NCBI GenBank assembly: GCA_902705825.1
Contig: CACSIL010000001.1
Coordinates: 18,907-82,906, forward strand
Reading direction: 5' to 3'
Length of the DNA stretch: 64,000 bases
DNA from: Halioglobus japonicus
GTDB taxonomy: Bacteria; Pseudomonadota; Gammaproteobacteria; Pseudomonadales; Halieaceae
Shown here piece after piece: positions 17,716-26,833 of the stretch. Position 1 is the stretch's first letter. Each line of letters opens with the position of its first letter. Both the position numbers and the translations under genes were made by a program. The notes below the pieces were generated by a model. That model was not told the origin of the DNA. It worked only from the letters and a program-made list of their open reading frames with translations, and did no database searches.

Positions 17716-19437
17716 TCAGCCAGTGCGCGTCAGCCCGCGAAAAAACTCCAGTGCACCTGAGCGCAGGTTGCGCAGGGAGTAGCCGCCTTCCTGTACCACG
17801 AGCGTGGGCAGGCCGACATCACCGATCATCCTGCCGATGCGGTACATACCGCGCGGCGTCACATCAAAGGTGCCGGTAGGGTCGCCCTGCATAATGTCAA
17901 AACCCAGCGACAGCACCAGGTAATCCGGTCGGAAGGCGCTGATCACGCCCAGCGCTTTACTGAGTGTGTCCGCATAGTTGTGATCATCAACGCCAGGATA
18001 AAGCGGGTAGTTCCGGTTGTACCCTTTGCCCTCGCCCTCGCCGCGTTCCTCGGTGTAACCGGAGAAATAGGGGTAGCACAGGCGCGGGTGACCGTGAATT
18101 GAAACCACATAGACGTCGCTGCGCTGGTAGAAAATTTCCTGTGATCCATTGCCGTGGTGGTGGTCGATATCCAGCAGGGCTACCCGAGCGGATTGCGACA
18201 GGTAATGCGCCGCGATTGACGCATTATTGAAATAGCAAAAACCGCCGAACACTCTGGATTCCGCGTGGTGACCCGGGGGCCGGCAAAGGGCGTAGCAAAG
18301 GCGGCTACCCTTGCTAACCCGTTGTGCTGCAGTGAGAGCCACATCTACCGCGTTGCGTGCCGCCAGATAACAATTGCTGGTTACCGGCGTAAAATTGTCA
18401 ATGCAGAAATAGCCGGCCTGGTTGTCCCAGGATTTTGGTATGCGCTCGGGGTGGCGCACGGGGAAGACATTCGGGTACAGAAGCTGTCCCGGTCCCAGAT
18501 TCTGCTCGCCCCGCTTGAGGAATTTTACGAGCTCGGGATGGTGTACGGCCTGGATATGCCGCTCGGCAAAATGGCGTGGTTTCAGTGACTTCATTGGCAA
18601 GTCACCAAGCCCCTTGAGAATGGCATGTACGCGAGCGGGACGCTCCACGTAGCCCTTTTCCTTCAGATGATGGATCTGCAGTGCATCGCCGGTAGTGACA
18701 AACTCCAGCGGTGTTTGCTCGCCATTGTTGGAGTCGGATATTTTCTTGAGATAACGCGGTGGCCGCAACTGAACCGGGTCGTCTTTCACTGAATCCACGA
18801 TTAACTTCAGTTTGGCGTCGTTTGCATCCATGTTTCCCTTGACCGCCAGCATGCGCCGCAGGAAAGCGCGCAACTGCTTTCTCGACAGCGGTATGCCCGT
18901 TTCCAGATCGTCAAACACTAAATAGGTAAACGCGCCAGCATTCGCCTTGTTCGCCGTGCTTTCATAGGCGGTATTGGCAATAGGTCGGGCCCCGAAGCGC
19001 TCATAGAAAGCGAGCCGACGGCGATTGCCCGCCAACCTGTTTTTATCCTGCAGCAGTATCGGGTCATCCGTGGGCACATCCAGAAACAGGCCGTGGGCCT
19101 TGCGGTGCCAGAACCACTCGCAGGTCGCCTCGTACAGTGCGCCGCCGTAGCCCCGCGTATGCCGGTTCGGATGGCTGGCGATGTAGTCCAGGTACCCGTA
19201 GCGTATGCGTGAAAAGTAGAAGCTGAGAGAGAAACCCAGGATACGTTCCTTGTGCCCTTCTGCTACCAGCAGGACGACTTCGAAATCTTTCTCTGGAGAA
19301 AACTTCATCAGCGCAGCTATTTTGGCGGCGTACTCGGGATAGTAGTCAAACGCTTCCTGGTAGATTTTTAAAACAGCGGAAACGGCCAGCCGGTTTTGAT
19401 GGGTTGAGGCATCGTGGATTTGGCGAATTCGAAACAT
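17716..19437 (-). CDS. GNAT acetyltransferase-histone deacetylase family fusion
   Basis: A 573-residue two-domain enzyme. Residues about 1-180 are a GNAT-like N-acyltransferase, with the acyl-CoA loop RHTRGYGGALYE and a typical FYERFGARP strand-helix near the end. Residues about 250-573 are a class II-like histone deacetylase/acetylpolyamine amidohydrolase with the full active site: PPGHHAES (double His), DIDHHHGNG (zinc Asp and His), LGFDIMQGDP (second zinc Asp) and EGGYS (catalytic Tyr). One chain thus has both acyl-transfer and deacylation domains. No signal peptide is present. The gene is divergent from the methyltransferase-ATP-grasp gene across 259 bases, suggesting joint control. Confidence 0.88.
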   Translation of the reverse strand: MFRIRQIHDASTHQNRLAVSAVLKIYQEAFDYYPEYAAKIAALMKFSPEKDFEVVLLVAEGHKERILGFSLSFYFSRIRYGYLDYIASHPNRHTRGYGGALYEATCEWFWHRKAHGLFLDVPTDDPILLQDKNRLAGNRRRLAFYERFGARPIANTAYESTANKANAGAFTYLVFDDLETGIPLSRKQLRAFLRRMLAVKGNMDANDAKLKLIVDSVKDDPVQLRPPRYLKKISDSNNGEQTPLEFVTTGDALQIHHLKEKGYVERPARVHAILKGLGDLPMKSLKPRHFAERHIQAVHHPELVKFLKRGEQNLGPGQLLYPNVFPVRHPERIPKSWDNQAGYFCIDNFTPVTSNCYLAARNAVDVALTAAQRVSKGSRLCYALCRPPGHHAESRVFGGFCYFNNASIAAHYLSQSARVALLDIDHHHGNGSQEIFYQRSDVYVVSIHGHPRLCYPYFSGYTEERGEGEGKGYNRNYPLYPGVDDHNYADTLSKALGVISAFRPDYLVLSLGFDIMQGDPTGTFDVTPRGMYRIGRMIGDVGLPTLVVQEGGYSLRNLRSGALEFFRGLTRTG

Positions 19438-19696
19438 GGTTTGGTTGTCCGAAAAGCGAGAGCCAGGTGGAAACCCTGAGCCGAGCAGGGACGCGTGCGG
19501 CAGGGTTCGTCGCGGGAGTATAGTCCTGTATCGCCGGGGTCCAGCATGTAATTATTCCACAATTGATTTGTTAACCGGCTGCGAAAAGTAGTGGCAATAT
19601 CGCGCGCCGAAAGGCGCAGAAAATTTGTCTGCCAGCAATGTGGTTTACCGCGCCCGGAAATCAATCTGTGTGGTATTTGCAGCAAGGAGTCATACC

Positions 19697-21634
19697 GTGA
19701 CCAGACGCACCACTAAAGCAACAAACGATTCTGTCAGACCTATTCGTACACTGGGGCCTGTCTCCGATCTGGAGCGTCATTTACCCGGCGACTGGTGGAA
19801 AACACTGTTCAATTCCGTCTACCTCAAAACAGACGGTGATGTTGTCGAGAACAGTGAAAACACCAGGGCCGAGATCGATATGCTGATCCGCGCCGTTGAT
19901 ATCGACGAGAACAGCGATGTGCTGGATCTCTGCTGTGGCCAGGGCAGGCATGTTCTGGAACTGGCGCGTCGGGGCTTCAAAAACTTGCACGGCTTCGATC
20001 GCTCGCAATATCTGGTGCGTCTGGCGCGAAAGCGCGCGCGTAATGAAGGCTTGCGCGTCAAGTTTTCCGAGGGTGATGCGCGGCGTATTCACCTGCCGGA
20101 AAACAGCAAGGATTGCGTTGTCGTCATGGGTAACTCCTTTGGCTATTTCGAGCGGGAGGAGGATGACCTGGAAGTGCTGCACAGCATCATGCGGGTGCTG
20201 CGATCACGCGGCAAACTGGTGCTGGACGTTGTTGATGCAAACTGGATGGTGCACAACTTCGAGCCGCGCAGCTGGGAATGGATTGACCAGGAACACTTCG
20301 TTAATCGTGAGCGCACGCTGTCGGCAAACGGCAAGCGTATTGTGTCTCGCGAAGTCGTCACTCATGCCAACGTGGGTGTCATTGCCGATCAGTTCTATGC
20401 CGAGCGCCTCTATAGTGAAGAGGAGCTGCGCACGATTCTGGGTAACCTCGGTTTTACCGATATTGTCTGTCACGGTTCTCTGCAAGCCGGTTCTACCCGC
20501 GGGCAAGATCTGGGCATGATGGCCAATCGCCTGTTTTTGAGTGCCATAGGTCCAGAGAAGAAGGTTCGCTCTGCTGTGCCAGTTCCGAAACGCCCCGTTA
20601 CCGTGTTGATGGGTGACCCGAGACTGCCCGACACAGTTAAACTTAATGGCAAGTTCAATGAGGAGGACTTTCATACCATAGCGATGCTCAAGGATGCGTT
20701 GGCCAAGCTGGGCGACTTTGAGTTCAGCTATATGGACAACCACAGCAAGCTGATCCAGAAACTGCTGGATAACCCGCCGGGGTTTGTGCTGAACTTTTGT
20801 GATGAGGGCTATAACAACGACGCCACGTTGGAGCTCCATGTGCCTGCGCTGCTGGAGATGCTGGGTGTTCCATACTCCGGTGCGGCACCCGGTTGCCTCG
20901 CACTGTGCTATGACAAGGCCAAGGTGCGTGCCATTTGTGCCGCCATGGATTTGCCGGTACCGCTGGAAACCTTCTACAACCCCAGCGACCAGGCGGCGAC
21001 TTTACCGTCTATCTTTCCCGCGCTGCTGAAGCCCGCGTGTGGTGACAGCTCGATCGGCATCACGCAGGATGCCGTGGTGCATGATGCCGCCAAATTACTC
21101 GACTACATGAGCTACCTGCGCGAAACCCTTCCCGGTGTACCTATTCTGATACAGGAATACCTCACTGGTGCCGAGTACAGTGTTGGTCTGGTTGGCAATC
21201 CCGGAAACCTGGAAGTGCTGCCGCTGCTGGAAGTTGATTTCAGTGGGCTGCCGGAAGACCTGCCCAAAATTCTGTCATACGAATCCAAATGGATGCCCGA
21301 TTCACCCTACTGGACCGAGATTCGCTATCGCGAAGCGCAGGTAGATGAGGAGACGCGGAATCTTATGGTCAGTGCGTCACGCCAGTTGTTCGAGCGACTG
21401 GAATGCCGTGACTATGCACGTTTTGATTTCCGCTGTGATGCTGAGGGCCGACCGAAACTGCTGGAGGTGAATCCGAATCCCGGCTGGTGCTGGGATGGAA
21501 AATTCAACCTGATGGCAGAGTACGCCAACATGGAGTACAGCCAGTTGATGCAAATGATCTTGAACGCAGCGCTGGAGCGCACCGGCTTACAGGCGGTAGC
21601 AGGCGAAACGCTGATTCCGGCACGGCATGCTTAA
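19697..21634 (+). CDS. Methyltransferase-ATP-grasp ligase fusion
   Basis: A 645-residue fusion. Residues about 20-275 are a class I SAM methyltransferase, with motif I VLDLCCGQGRHVLELA and later strand GKLVLDVVDANW. Residues about 300-640 are an ATP-grasp ligase of the D-Ala-D-Ala ligase type: FPALLKPACGDSSIGI (ATP-binding loop), ILIQEYLTGAEYSVGLVGN, ARFDFRCD and LEVNPNPGW (Mg-binding Glu and Asn). ATP-grasp enzymes join a carboxylate to an amine via acyl-phosphate. The GTG at 19697 is preferred over the upstream frame start at 19625, because AAGGAG lies at 19684-19689. It overlaps the M32 carboxypeptidase gene by 8 bases. The product is unknown; a cell-wall ligase is unlikely given the fusion. 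Confidence 0.87.
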   Translation: MTRRTTKATNDSVRPIRTLGPVSDLERHLPGDWWKTLFNSVYLKTDGDVVENSENTRAEIDMLIRAVDIDENSDVLDLCCGQGRHVLELARRGFKNLHGFDRSQYLVRLARKRARNEGLRVKFSEGDARRIHLPENSKDCVVVMGNSFGYFEREEDDLEVLHSIMRVLRSRGKLVLDVVDANWMVHNFEPRSWEWIDQEHFVNRERTLSANGKRIVSREVVTHANVGVIADQFYAERLYSEEELRTILGNLGFTDIVCHGSLQAGSTRGQDLGMMANRLFLSAIGPEKKVRSAVPVPKRPVTVLMGDPRLPDTVKLNGKFNEEDFHTIAMLKDALAKLGDFEFSYMDNHSKLIQKLLDNPPGFVLNFCDEGYNNDATLELHVPALLEMLGVPYSGAAPGCLALCYDKAKVRAICAAMDLPVPLETFYNPSDQAATLPSIFPALLKPACGDSSIGITQDAVVHDAAKLLDYMSYLRETLPGVPILIQEYLTGAEYSVGLVGNPGNLEVLPLLEVDFSGLPEDLPKILSYESKWMPDSPYWTEIRYREAQVDEETRNLMVSASRQLFERLECRDYARFDFRCDAEGRPKLLEVNPNPGWCWDGKFNLMAEYANMEYSQLMQMILNAALERTGLQAVAGETLIPARHA

Positions 21635-23108
21635 CAACGGCACTGCCGCTTACCGGGATCTGGAAACGGTATTCGCGCAGTACTATTACCTCAAGCGTGT
21701 TGAGTCCATCCTGCACTGGGATACCTCGGTTGTTATGCCTGCCAAATCGACAGAGGCAAGAGCGAAACAACTCGGGGCATTGCAGGGCAGCATGCAGGCT
21801 GTGCTGGCGAATGAGAAAGTGCCGCAGCTGCTGGAATCCGCGGCGGGCGCATCGGATCAGTTATCGCCATGGGAGCAGGCCAACCTGCGTGAAATGCGCG
21901 CGCTATACAGCCGCACAACGGCCTTGCCGGAGGCTTTACGCGGTGCGCTTTCGCAAGCCTGTGTGCGCTGCGAAGCGGCCTGGCGCGAAGCGCGTAACGG
22001 CAGTGATTTCAATACCTTCGCCCGGTACTTTGCAGAAGTACTGAAGCTGGTGCGAGAGAAGGCAGGTTTCCTTGCTGAGGCCGCGGCTTGTGAGCCGTAT
22101 GAGGCCCTGATGCGCGAGTACGATAGCGAACGTACGCTGGCGCAATGCCAGACGCTATTTGACACGCTGCAGGAATCCCTGCCCCCGCTATTGCGCCGCG
22201 CGCAGCAGCGGTGGGAGGGATGGTGCGCACCGAGTGAGCCCGCACTGGCGTTAAGCCGACAGAAGAAACTGTGCAGAATAGTGTTGCAGGATCTGGGTTT
22301 CGACTTTGACACAGGGCGTCTCGATCAAAGCCTGCATCCGTTTACCGAGGGCGGCTTCCAGGATATCCGCATTACCACAACGTACAGCAGGGGCGATGCA
22401 TGTAAAGGCCTGTTGGGCGCGATTCATGAGTATGGCCACGCCGCTTACGATGCAGGGCTGCCTGCGCAATGGCACAGCCAGCCAGTGGGGCGCGACAGGG
22501 GCATGAGTATGCACGAGGGCATGGCCCTGTTCTACGAGATGGCGCTGGCCCGCACGCCGGATTTTATCAACTACCTTGAGAAGACGTTCTCCAGCCAGGG
22601 GTGGTCTTTCGACCGGGCGGGGTTCAGCCACCATCTGCTGCACGTGGAGCCGGGTTGTATTCGTATAGATGCGGATGAACTGTCGTACCCGGCGCATATT
22701 CTGTTGCGCTATCGGATGGAGCGGGCGTTGCTGGACGGCACACTGGCCGTTGCCGATATTCCCGAGTGTTGGAATAACCACATGCTCGATTTGTTGGGCC
22801 TGCAACCGAAGACATTGGCCGAAGGGTGCCTGCAGGATATTCACTGGTCTATGGGGTTTCTGGGGTATTTTCCTTCCTACGCATTTGGCGCAGTGTACGC
22901 GGCAAACCTGTATGAGAATCTGGCGCAGGAGGACGTTGTCGTGTGTGCAACTGAGCCGGCAGCTTCAGACTTTGCTGTGCTCGGTGCGTGGCTGCGGCGT
23001 CACGTTGCTGATCACGGTGCTTTCCATCGGGAGAAAACGCTGCAAGATAACCTGGGACTGAATAATGTCCCACGTTATCTTGAGTATCTTGAAGCGCGCT
23101 ACTGCTGA
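21627..23108 (+). CDS. M32 family carboxypeptidase (Taq-like), divergent
   Basis: This 493-residue protein is a cytoplasmic M32 metallocarboxypeptidase. It contains LHPFTEGGFQDIRITTTY followed by AIHEYGHAAYD (HExxH zinc site), MSMHEGMALFYE (third ligand region) and DELSYPAHILLRYRMERALL. Two positions differ from the family as I remember it: TTRY reads TTTY, and the HESQSR segment reads HEGMAL. Zinc ligands are kept, so it is probably active but with changed substrate binding. The start ATG lies inside the end of the methyltransferase-ATP-grasp gene, implying coupled translation and a shared pathway. Confidence 0.87.
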   Translation: MLNNGTAAYRDLETVFAQYYYLKRVESILHWDTSVVMPAKSTEARAKQLGALQGSMQAVLANEKVPQLLESAAGASDQLSPWEQANLREMRALYSRTTALPEALRGALSQACVRCEAAWREARNGSDFNTFARYFAEVLKLVREKAGFLAEAAACEPYEALMREYDSERTLAQCQTLFDTLQESLPPLLRRAQQRWEGWCAPSEPALALSRQKKLCRIVLQDLGFDFDTGRLDQSLHPFTEGGFQDIRITTTYSRGDACKGLLGAIHEYGHAAYDAGLPAQWHSQPVGRDRGMSMHEGMALFYEMALARTPDFINYLEKTFSSQGWSFDRAGFSHHLLHVEPGCIRIDADELSYPAHILLRYRMERALLDGTLAVADIPECWNNHMLDLLGLQPKTLAEGCLQDIHWSMGFLGYFPSYAFGAVYAANLYENLAQEDVVVCATEPAASDFAVLGAWLRRHVADHGAFHREKTLQDNLGLNNVPRYLEYLEARYC

Positions 23109-23131
23109 GTCGCGCGCATCTGCATGACAGG

Positions 23132-23151
23132 CGTCAGTCGGTAGACTGACG
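23132..23151. terminator. Hairpin between convergent genes
   Basis: A perfect 8-bp stem (CGTCAGTC / GACTGACG) with a GGTA tetraloop sits between the M32 gene end (23108) and the end of the minus-strand lipoprotein gene (23162). No T-run follows on either strand, so it may be a weak bidirectional terminator or an mRNA-end hairpin. Confidence 0.55.
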
Positions 23152-23161
23152 GTTGATCTGC

Positions 23162-25042
23162 CTAGTTGAGATCGGCATAGATGGTGAGCATTTCTCCGTT
23201 GCGTGCTACCTCAACCACATCCAGGCTAAGCCCGAGGAACGAAGGAAGCGGGAAGCCACCCAGGCCGCCTGCCAGCGCAGGAAGGAATGAGCCGACAACG
23301 TGCGGCAGCAAGGCCTCTACACTCGCCAGGTTCGCACCCAGAGGGTTCTCTACGGATTTCACCGATACGTCGAAGGGGCTTGGCGCTGCGAGTTCGAACA
23401 CCAGGGAACCCGTACTTTCATCAACAGTGAGATCGATTCCGACATCGGCATCCATCATCATTTCTGCCGCGTCCAGTACGCCGGTTTCACCCTGGAAGGT
23501 CACGTCAACTTCCACTTTCAAGTGCAGTTGCGCAATCTTAAGCAGAGCGAGCTCGCCGGCCGGGCCGGGTGCGCCAGTGATCAGCGGTGCCATAGTGGGT
23601 TTGATTGCGATACGCGCCGGAAAGCTGGGGTCGAGGCCGTTCAGTTCCGGTATGAAGTTCGCAAGCAGTCCCGCTGTCAAAGGTATTGGTACGCCGGTAC
23701 CGAACAGGTCAAGTTCAGTGATTGTGGCAACCAGCAGGCCACACTCGACCATTGAGCGCAGGAGTTGGTTGAAACCGGAGCTGGAGATGCCCATGCCGAT
23801 TTCGTAGGGCGTGCCTCCGGGCGTGGTGCTGCCAAAATTCGGGAAGGGTTGTGGAACATGGTAAGAGGCTGTCAGGTCAGGCGCGCCTGCGGGTGGGTTG
23901 CACTGTCCTGGACCGGTACCGAAGTTGGTTACAAACCGTGCGTTCGAACCCATGGTGATTCCGCCGGTGGTCTCTTTCACCTGGAAGAACGGTGCGTCGA
24001 GTTGCGCGTTCAGGGCCTGGCCGATCGATCCGGAGACGTCTACACCGCCGAGCGCACTTTCAACCGCGGCAGCAATCGGTGTGTTGTTGTTGCCATCTGT
24101 GCTGTTGAGGAACCCTTCCAGGCCGTCTTCTACCATTGGCCTGACATTCCCGACGATAAGCTGAATGAGATCGCCGATAAGCGGTACATCGCAGATGCCG
24201 CTGGTAAATTCCTGATCAAAGTTGGTAAATGCTGTAGAAACCCCGCCGAGTTGGTAAACATCAACTCTGGTGGGCGTGGTGCCGTCCGGCTCCAGCGCAT
24301 AGTTTCCTCCCAGAGTAACCCGGGTGGCCTTCAGTCTCAGATCGCAGTTTGGCGCCAGGCCAGAACCGTTGATGTGGACATTGAGCTGCAGGTTATTCAA
24401 CACGATATCTGAATGAACACTGTTTTGCTGGGAGGTGAAATCGACACCGAAACCAGAAATACTGGGTGCCGGGTTGTCGATTTTTATTGTCGCACGGCCC
24501 AGGCATCCCAGGAATCCGCCGTCGATAACGCAGACGTTGTTAGCCACGGTTGTTCCCGTGGGCATCAGTGTCGCAGGGTCAAGGTCTACCAGGCTTGCGA
24601 CCACAGGCGACAGTGAATCGAGGCCGGAGGCGTTGATCTGAAGCGCGATGGCCTCAGGTGAGTACTCGCCTTCAGGAATAGAGTCACCGGCGATGACGAC
24701 GGTGCGGTAGCTGTCGACAAAGCCCGTAGAAACCTCAAGGATGTCTGCCTCAATCGCATTGAACACGCTCAGCGGGTCCAGCAGGATATTGGTGCTGTAG
24801 CTGCCATCGGGCGCAATCGGAATCGGCGAGCCGTTTATCTCAAGTGTCATATCTTCGACATTGAGTGGGAAGTCATCCGGTGTCGTACTGAAAACATTCC
24901 CGCTGACAGTCACAGTGGGTTCTTCGATGAACTCTCCGTCTATCGGGTTGTCAATTTCCACACGCATACAACCGGTGATCAATACGCTTGTGATTAATGC
25001 GGCGGATGTCAGAAATTTCGGTAAGTTACTCTTTATATTCAT
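23162..25042 (-). CDS. Large lipoprotein, unrecognised
   Basis: A 626-residue predicted lipoprotein. The ATG at 25042 opens the signal (NLPKFLTSAALITSVLITGC). The N-terminal 90 residues look like an Ig-like or surface-adhesion fold (VTVSGNVFSTTP, MTLEINGSPIPIAPDGSY). The rest alternates amphipathic strands and small loops (LNVHINGSGLAPNCDLRLKA, LHLKVEVDVTF), with pairs of cysteines. This recalls lipid-binding tubular (BPI-like) folds, but only loosely. I cannot name a family. Outer-membrane or periplasmic localisation is likely. Confidence 0.72.
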   Translation of the reverse strand: MNIKSNLPKFLTSAALITSVLITGCMRVEIDNPIDGEFIEEPTVTVSGNVFSTTPDDFPLNVEDMTLEINGSPIPIAPDGSYSTNILLDPLSVFNAIEADILEVSTGFVDSYRTVVIAGDSIPEGEYSPEAIALQINASGLDSLSPVVASLVDLDPATLMPTGTTVANNVCVIDGGFLGCLGRATIKIDNPAPSISGFGVDFTSQQNSVHSDIVLNNLQLNVHINGSGLAPNCDLRLKATRVTLGGNYALEPDGTTPTRVDVYQLGGVSTAFTNFDQEFTSGICDVPLIGDLIQLIVGNVRPMVEDGLEGFLNSTDGNNNTPIAAAVESALGGVDVSGSIGQALNAQLDAPFFQVKETTGGITMGSNARFVTNFGTGPGQCNPPAGAPDLTASYHVPQPFPNFGSTTPGGTPYEIGMGISSSGFNQLLRSMVECGLLVATITELDLFGTGVPIPLTAGLLANFIPELNGLDPSFPARIAIKPTMAPLITGAPGPAGELALLKIAQLHLKVEVDVTFQGETGVLDAAEMMMDADVGIDLTVDESTGSLVFELAAPSPFDVSVKSVENPLGANLASVEALLPHVVGSFLPALAGGLGGFPLPSFLGLSLDVVEVARNGEMLTIYADLN

Positions 25043-25226
25043 TATTATGCTCCTGAAGCAGTCAGATTCTTTGCCTGAAAGGTTGCTTATGTTCTCACGA
25101 TGATGCAAGGCAGGTTAAATGTCAACTGTGAGTACATTGGAGTGTGACGTGGTTTAAAAAGCACGATTGCCGTGGAAATCGCCTTGAGTATATTGATTGT
25201 GCGGCGCGGTATACGCCGTTCACGGC

Positions 25227-25829
25227 CTATATCCAGCGCCGCACAGCCTGGCAATAGCGCGTATAGTTTTCCCCGTGCTGTCCTTCCAGATGTTGCTCTT
25301 CCACCCGGACCTGTACCTGCACGAGTGCCAGGTCAAGCATCATAATGAGCAGGGTTACGGCATTTGGTAGCAGCAGGAAATAGCCGATTACACTCAGTAC
25401 TATGCCCAGAAAAATAGGGTTTCGTGAATACCGAAATAAACCGCGCTGTACGAATAACGTCGGGTTTTCGTGATCCACACCAATACGCCAGGATTCGCCC
25501 ATTTGTCCCTGTGCGATAACCATTACTGCCAGAGCCACAGTCATCAGTGTCACGCCCACGACCTGCAGGCCGGTGTATTCCAGCCAGTCAAACGGTGCGA
25601 GAAAGCGGTAAGCTGAAGGCCCCGATAGATACACCACCATTACCAGCGCGCTGGCGAAAGGCAGCAGCCGGAAATATTTGTTGGTCACTTCCTCCACGCC
25701 GCTATTCTTCATCAACGTATAGGCATTCAGCCCGGTTTTTTTCCAGGTTCGCCAGGTGCGCCACAAAAATGCGACACCGAAAAAAAGTAGAAAATAGACC
25801 GGCAGAAAGACAGCTAGCAACGCTTCCAT
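25227..25829 (-). CDS. PEMT/ICMT-like membrane methyltransferase
   Basis: A 200-residue integral membrane protein with about five hydrophobic helices. The C-terminal part carries LFRYSRNPIFLGIVL, the RNPxF/Y-type motif, followed by VQVRVEEQHLEGQHGENYTRYCQAVRRW. This EE...G..Y..Y ending is typical of the phospholipid N-methyltransferase/isoprenylcysteine carboxyl methyltransferase fold. These enzymes use SAM to methylate lipid-like or prenyl substrates in the membrane. The true acceptor here is unknown. It is divergent from an SDR gene. Confidence 0.8.
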   Translation of the reverse strand: MEALLAVFLPVYFLLFFGVAFLWRTWRTWKKTGLNAYTLMKNSGVEEVTNKYFRLLPFASALVMVVYLSGPSAYRFLAPFDWLEYTGLQVVGVTLMTVALAVMVIAQGQMGESWRIGVDHENPTLFVQRGLFRYSRNPIFLGIVLSVIGYFLLLPNAVTLLIMMLDLALVQVQVRVEEQHLEGQHGENYTRYCQAVRRWI

Positions 25830-25975
25830 AAAGTACTCCTCGATTTGTTCTGGAGGGACTTTAGTCCTTCCTGCAGGGGGAAGGTCAATGCTGATTTTCG
25901 CGGTTTATATCAGGGCTGTGCGTTGCGGTTGTCTGTGCGAATATAGGGTATTTGGTGGAATGGAGACTTCCTACG

Positions 25976-26821
25976 ATGAGTAGATTGGACGGCAAACGCA
26001 TGGTGATAACCGGTTCATCGCGCAGCCTGGGCCGTGACTTTGCACTCGCCTGCGCGGCCGAGGGTGCCTCACTTGTGGTCAACGGGACGAATCAAGCGGC
26101 CCTGTCAGCCGTTGTCGCCGAAGTCGCGGCGCTGGGTGCGCCGGTGCGGGCTGTGCTCGGCTCTGTTGCTAAGGCCGAGGTCTGCAATGAGCTTGTGGCG
26201 TGCTGCGTCGAGAACTTCGGTGGCATCGATGTGATGGTCAACAACGCGGGTATTGTCCGCGACCGTACGCTGCTGAAAATGACCGATGACGATTTTGATG
26301 AGGTCATCGCAGTGAATCTGCGCGGTCCCTTCCTCTGCACCCGCAGTGCGGCTTTGGCGATGAAAAAGCAGGGCAGCGGGCATATTATTCAGATCACATC
26401 GGCATCGGGGCTGGTCGGTAATTTTGGCCAAACGAACTACGCAGCAGCCAAGGCCGGGCTGATGGGTATGATGTACACGGCGTGTCAGGAACTGGAGCGC
26501 TACGATATCCGCTGCAACGCGATGTGGCCGGTAGCGCGTACCGATATGACCCAGCCCCTGATCGACCAATCGGGAAAGACGGCAGCGGAACTGGGTTTCG
26601 GCGAGCCCTGGGAAGTGGCGCAAGGGCTGGTGTGGTTGGCCAGCGATGCTGCCGCCCGCTTCAATGGGCAATGCCTGACGTTCAACGGCATGAAGACAGC
26701 GCTATGGCGCTCCCCCTCTGAGGAATATATCAGGCAGGAGCAACAAGCCATCACCATCGATGAACTGGAGGAATACTACGCGGAGCTGGCACCTATTCCG
26801 GTTTACAGCACCCGGGGGTGA
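25976..26821 (+). CDS. SDR family oxidoreductase
   Basis: A 281-residue short-chain dehydrogenase. The cofactor loop is TGSSRSLGRDFA, with VNGTN after strand 2, MVNNAGIV near residue 85, Ser in ITSASGLVG and YAAAK as the catalytic pair. The tail past residue 235 is longer than usual (EEYIRQEQQAITIDELEEYYAEL) and resembles SDRs acting in multifunctional beta-oxidation-type or steroid pathways. The start ATG at 25976 follows GGAG; an earlier GTG at 25952 is in frame but has no site. Substrate unknown. Confidence 0.85.
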   Translation: MSRLDGKRMVITGSSRSLGRDFALACAAEGASLVVNGTNQAALSAVVAEVAALGAPVRAVLGSVAKAEVCNELVACCVENFGGIDVMVNNAGIVRDRTLLKMTDDDFDEVIAVNLRGPFLCTRSAALAMKKQGSGHIIQITSASGLVGNFGQTNYAAAKAGLMGMMYTACQELERYDIRCNAMWPVARTDMTQPLIDQSGKTAAELGFGEPWEVAQGLVWLASDAAARFNGQCLTFNGMKTALWRSPSEEYIRQEQQAITIDELEEYYAELAPIPVYSTRG

Positions 26822-26833
26822 GGTTCATGGGTA

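Noticed and set aside
22251-22844. 197-residue minus-strand frame inside the carboxypeptidase gene
   Set aside because: Antisense to the conserved M32 core (HEYGH), so it is a shadow.
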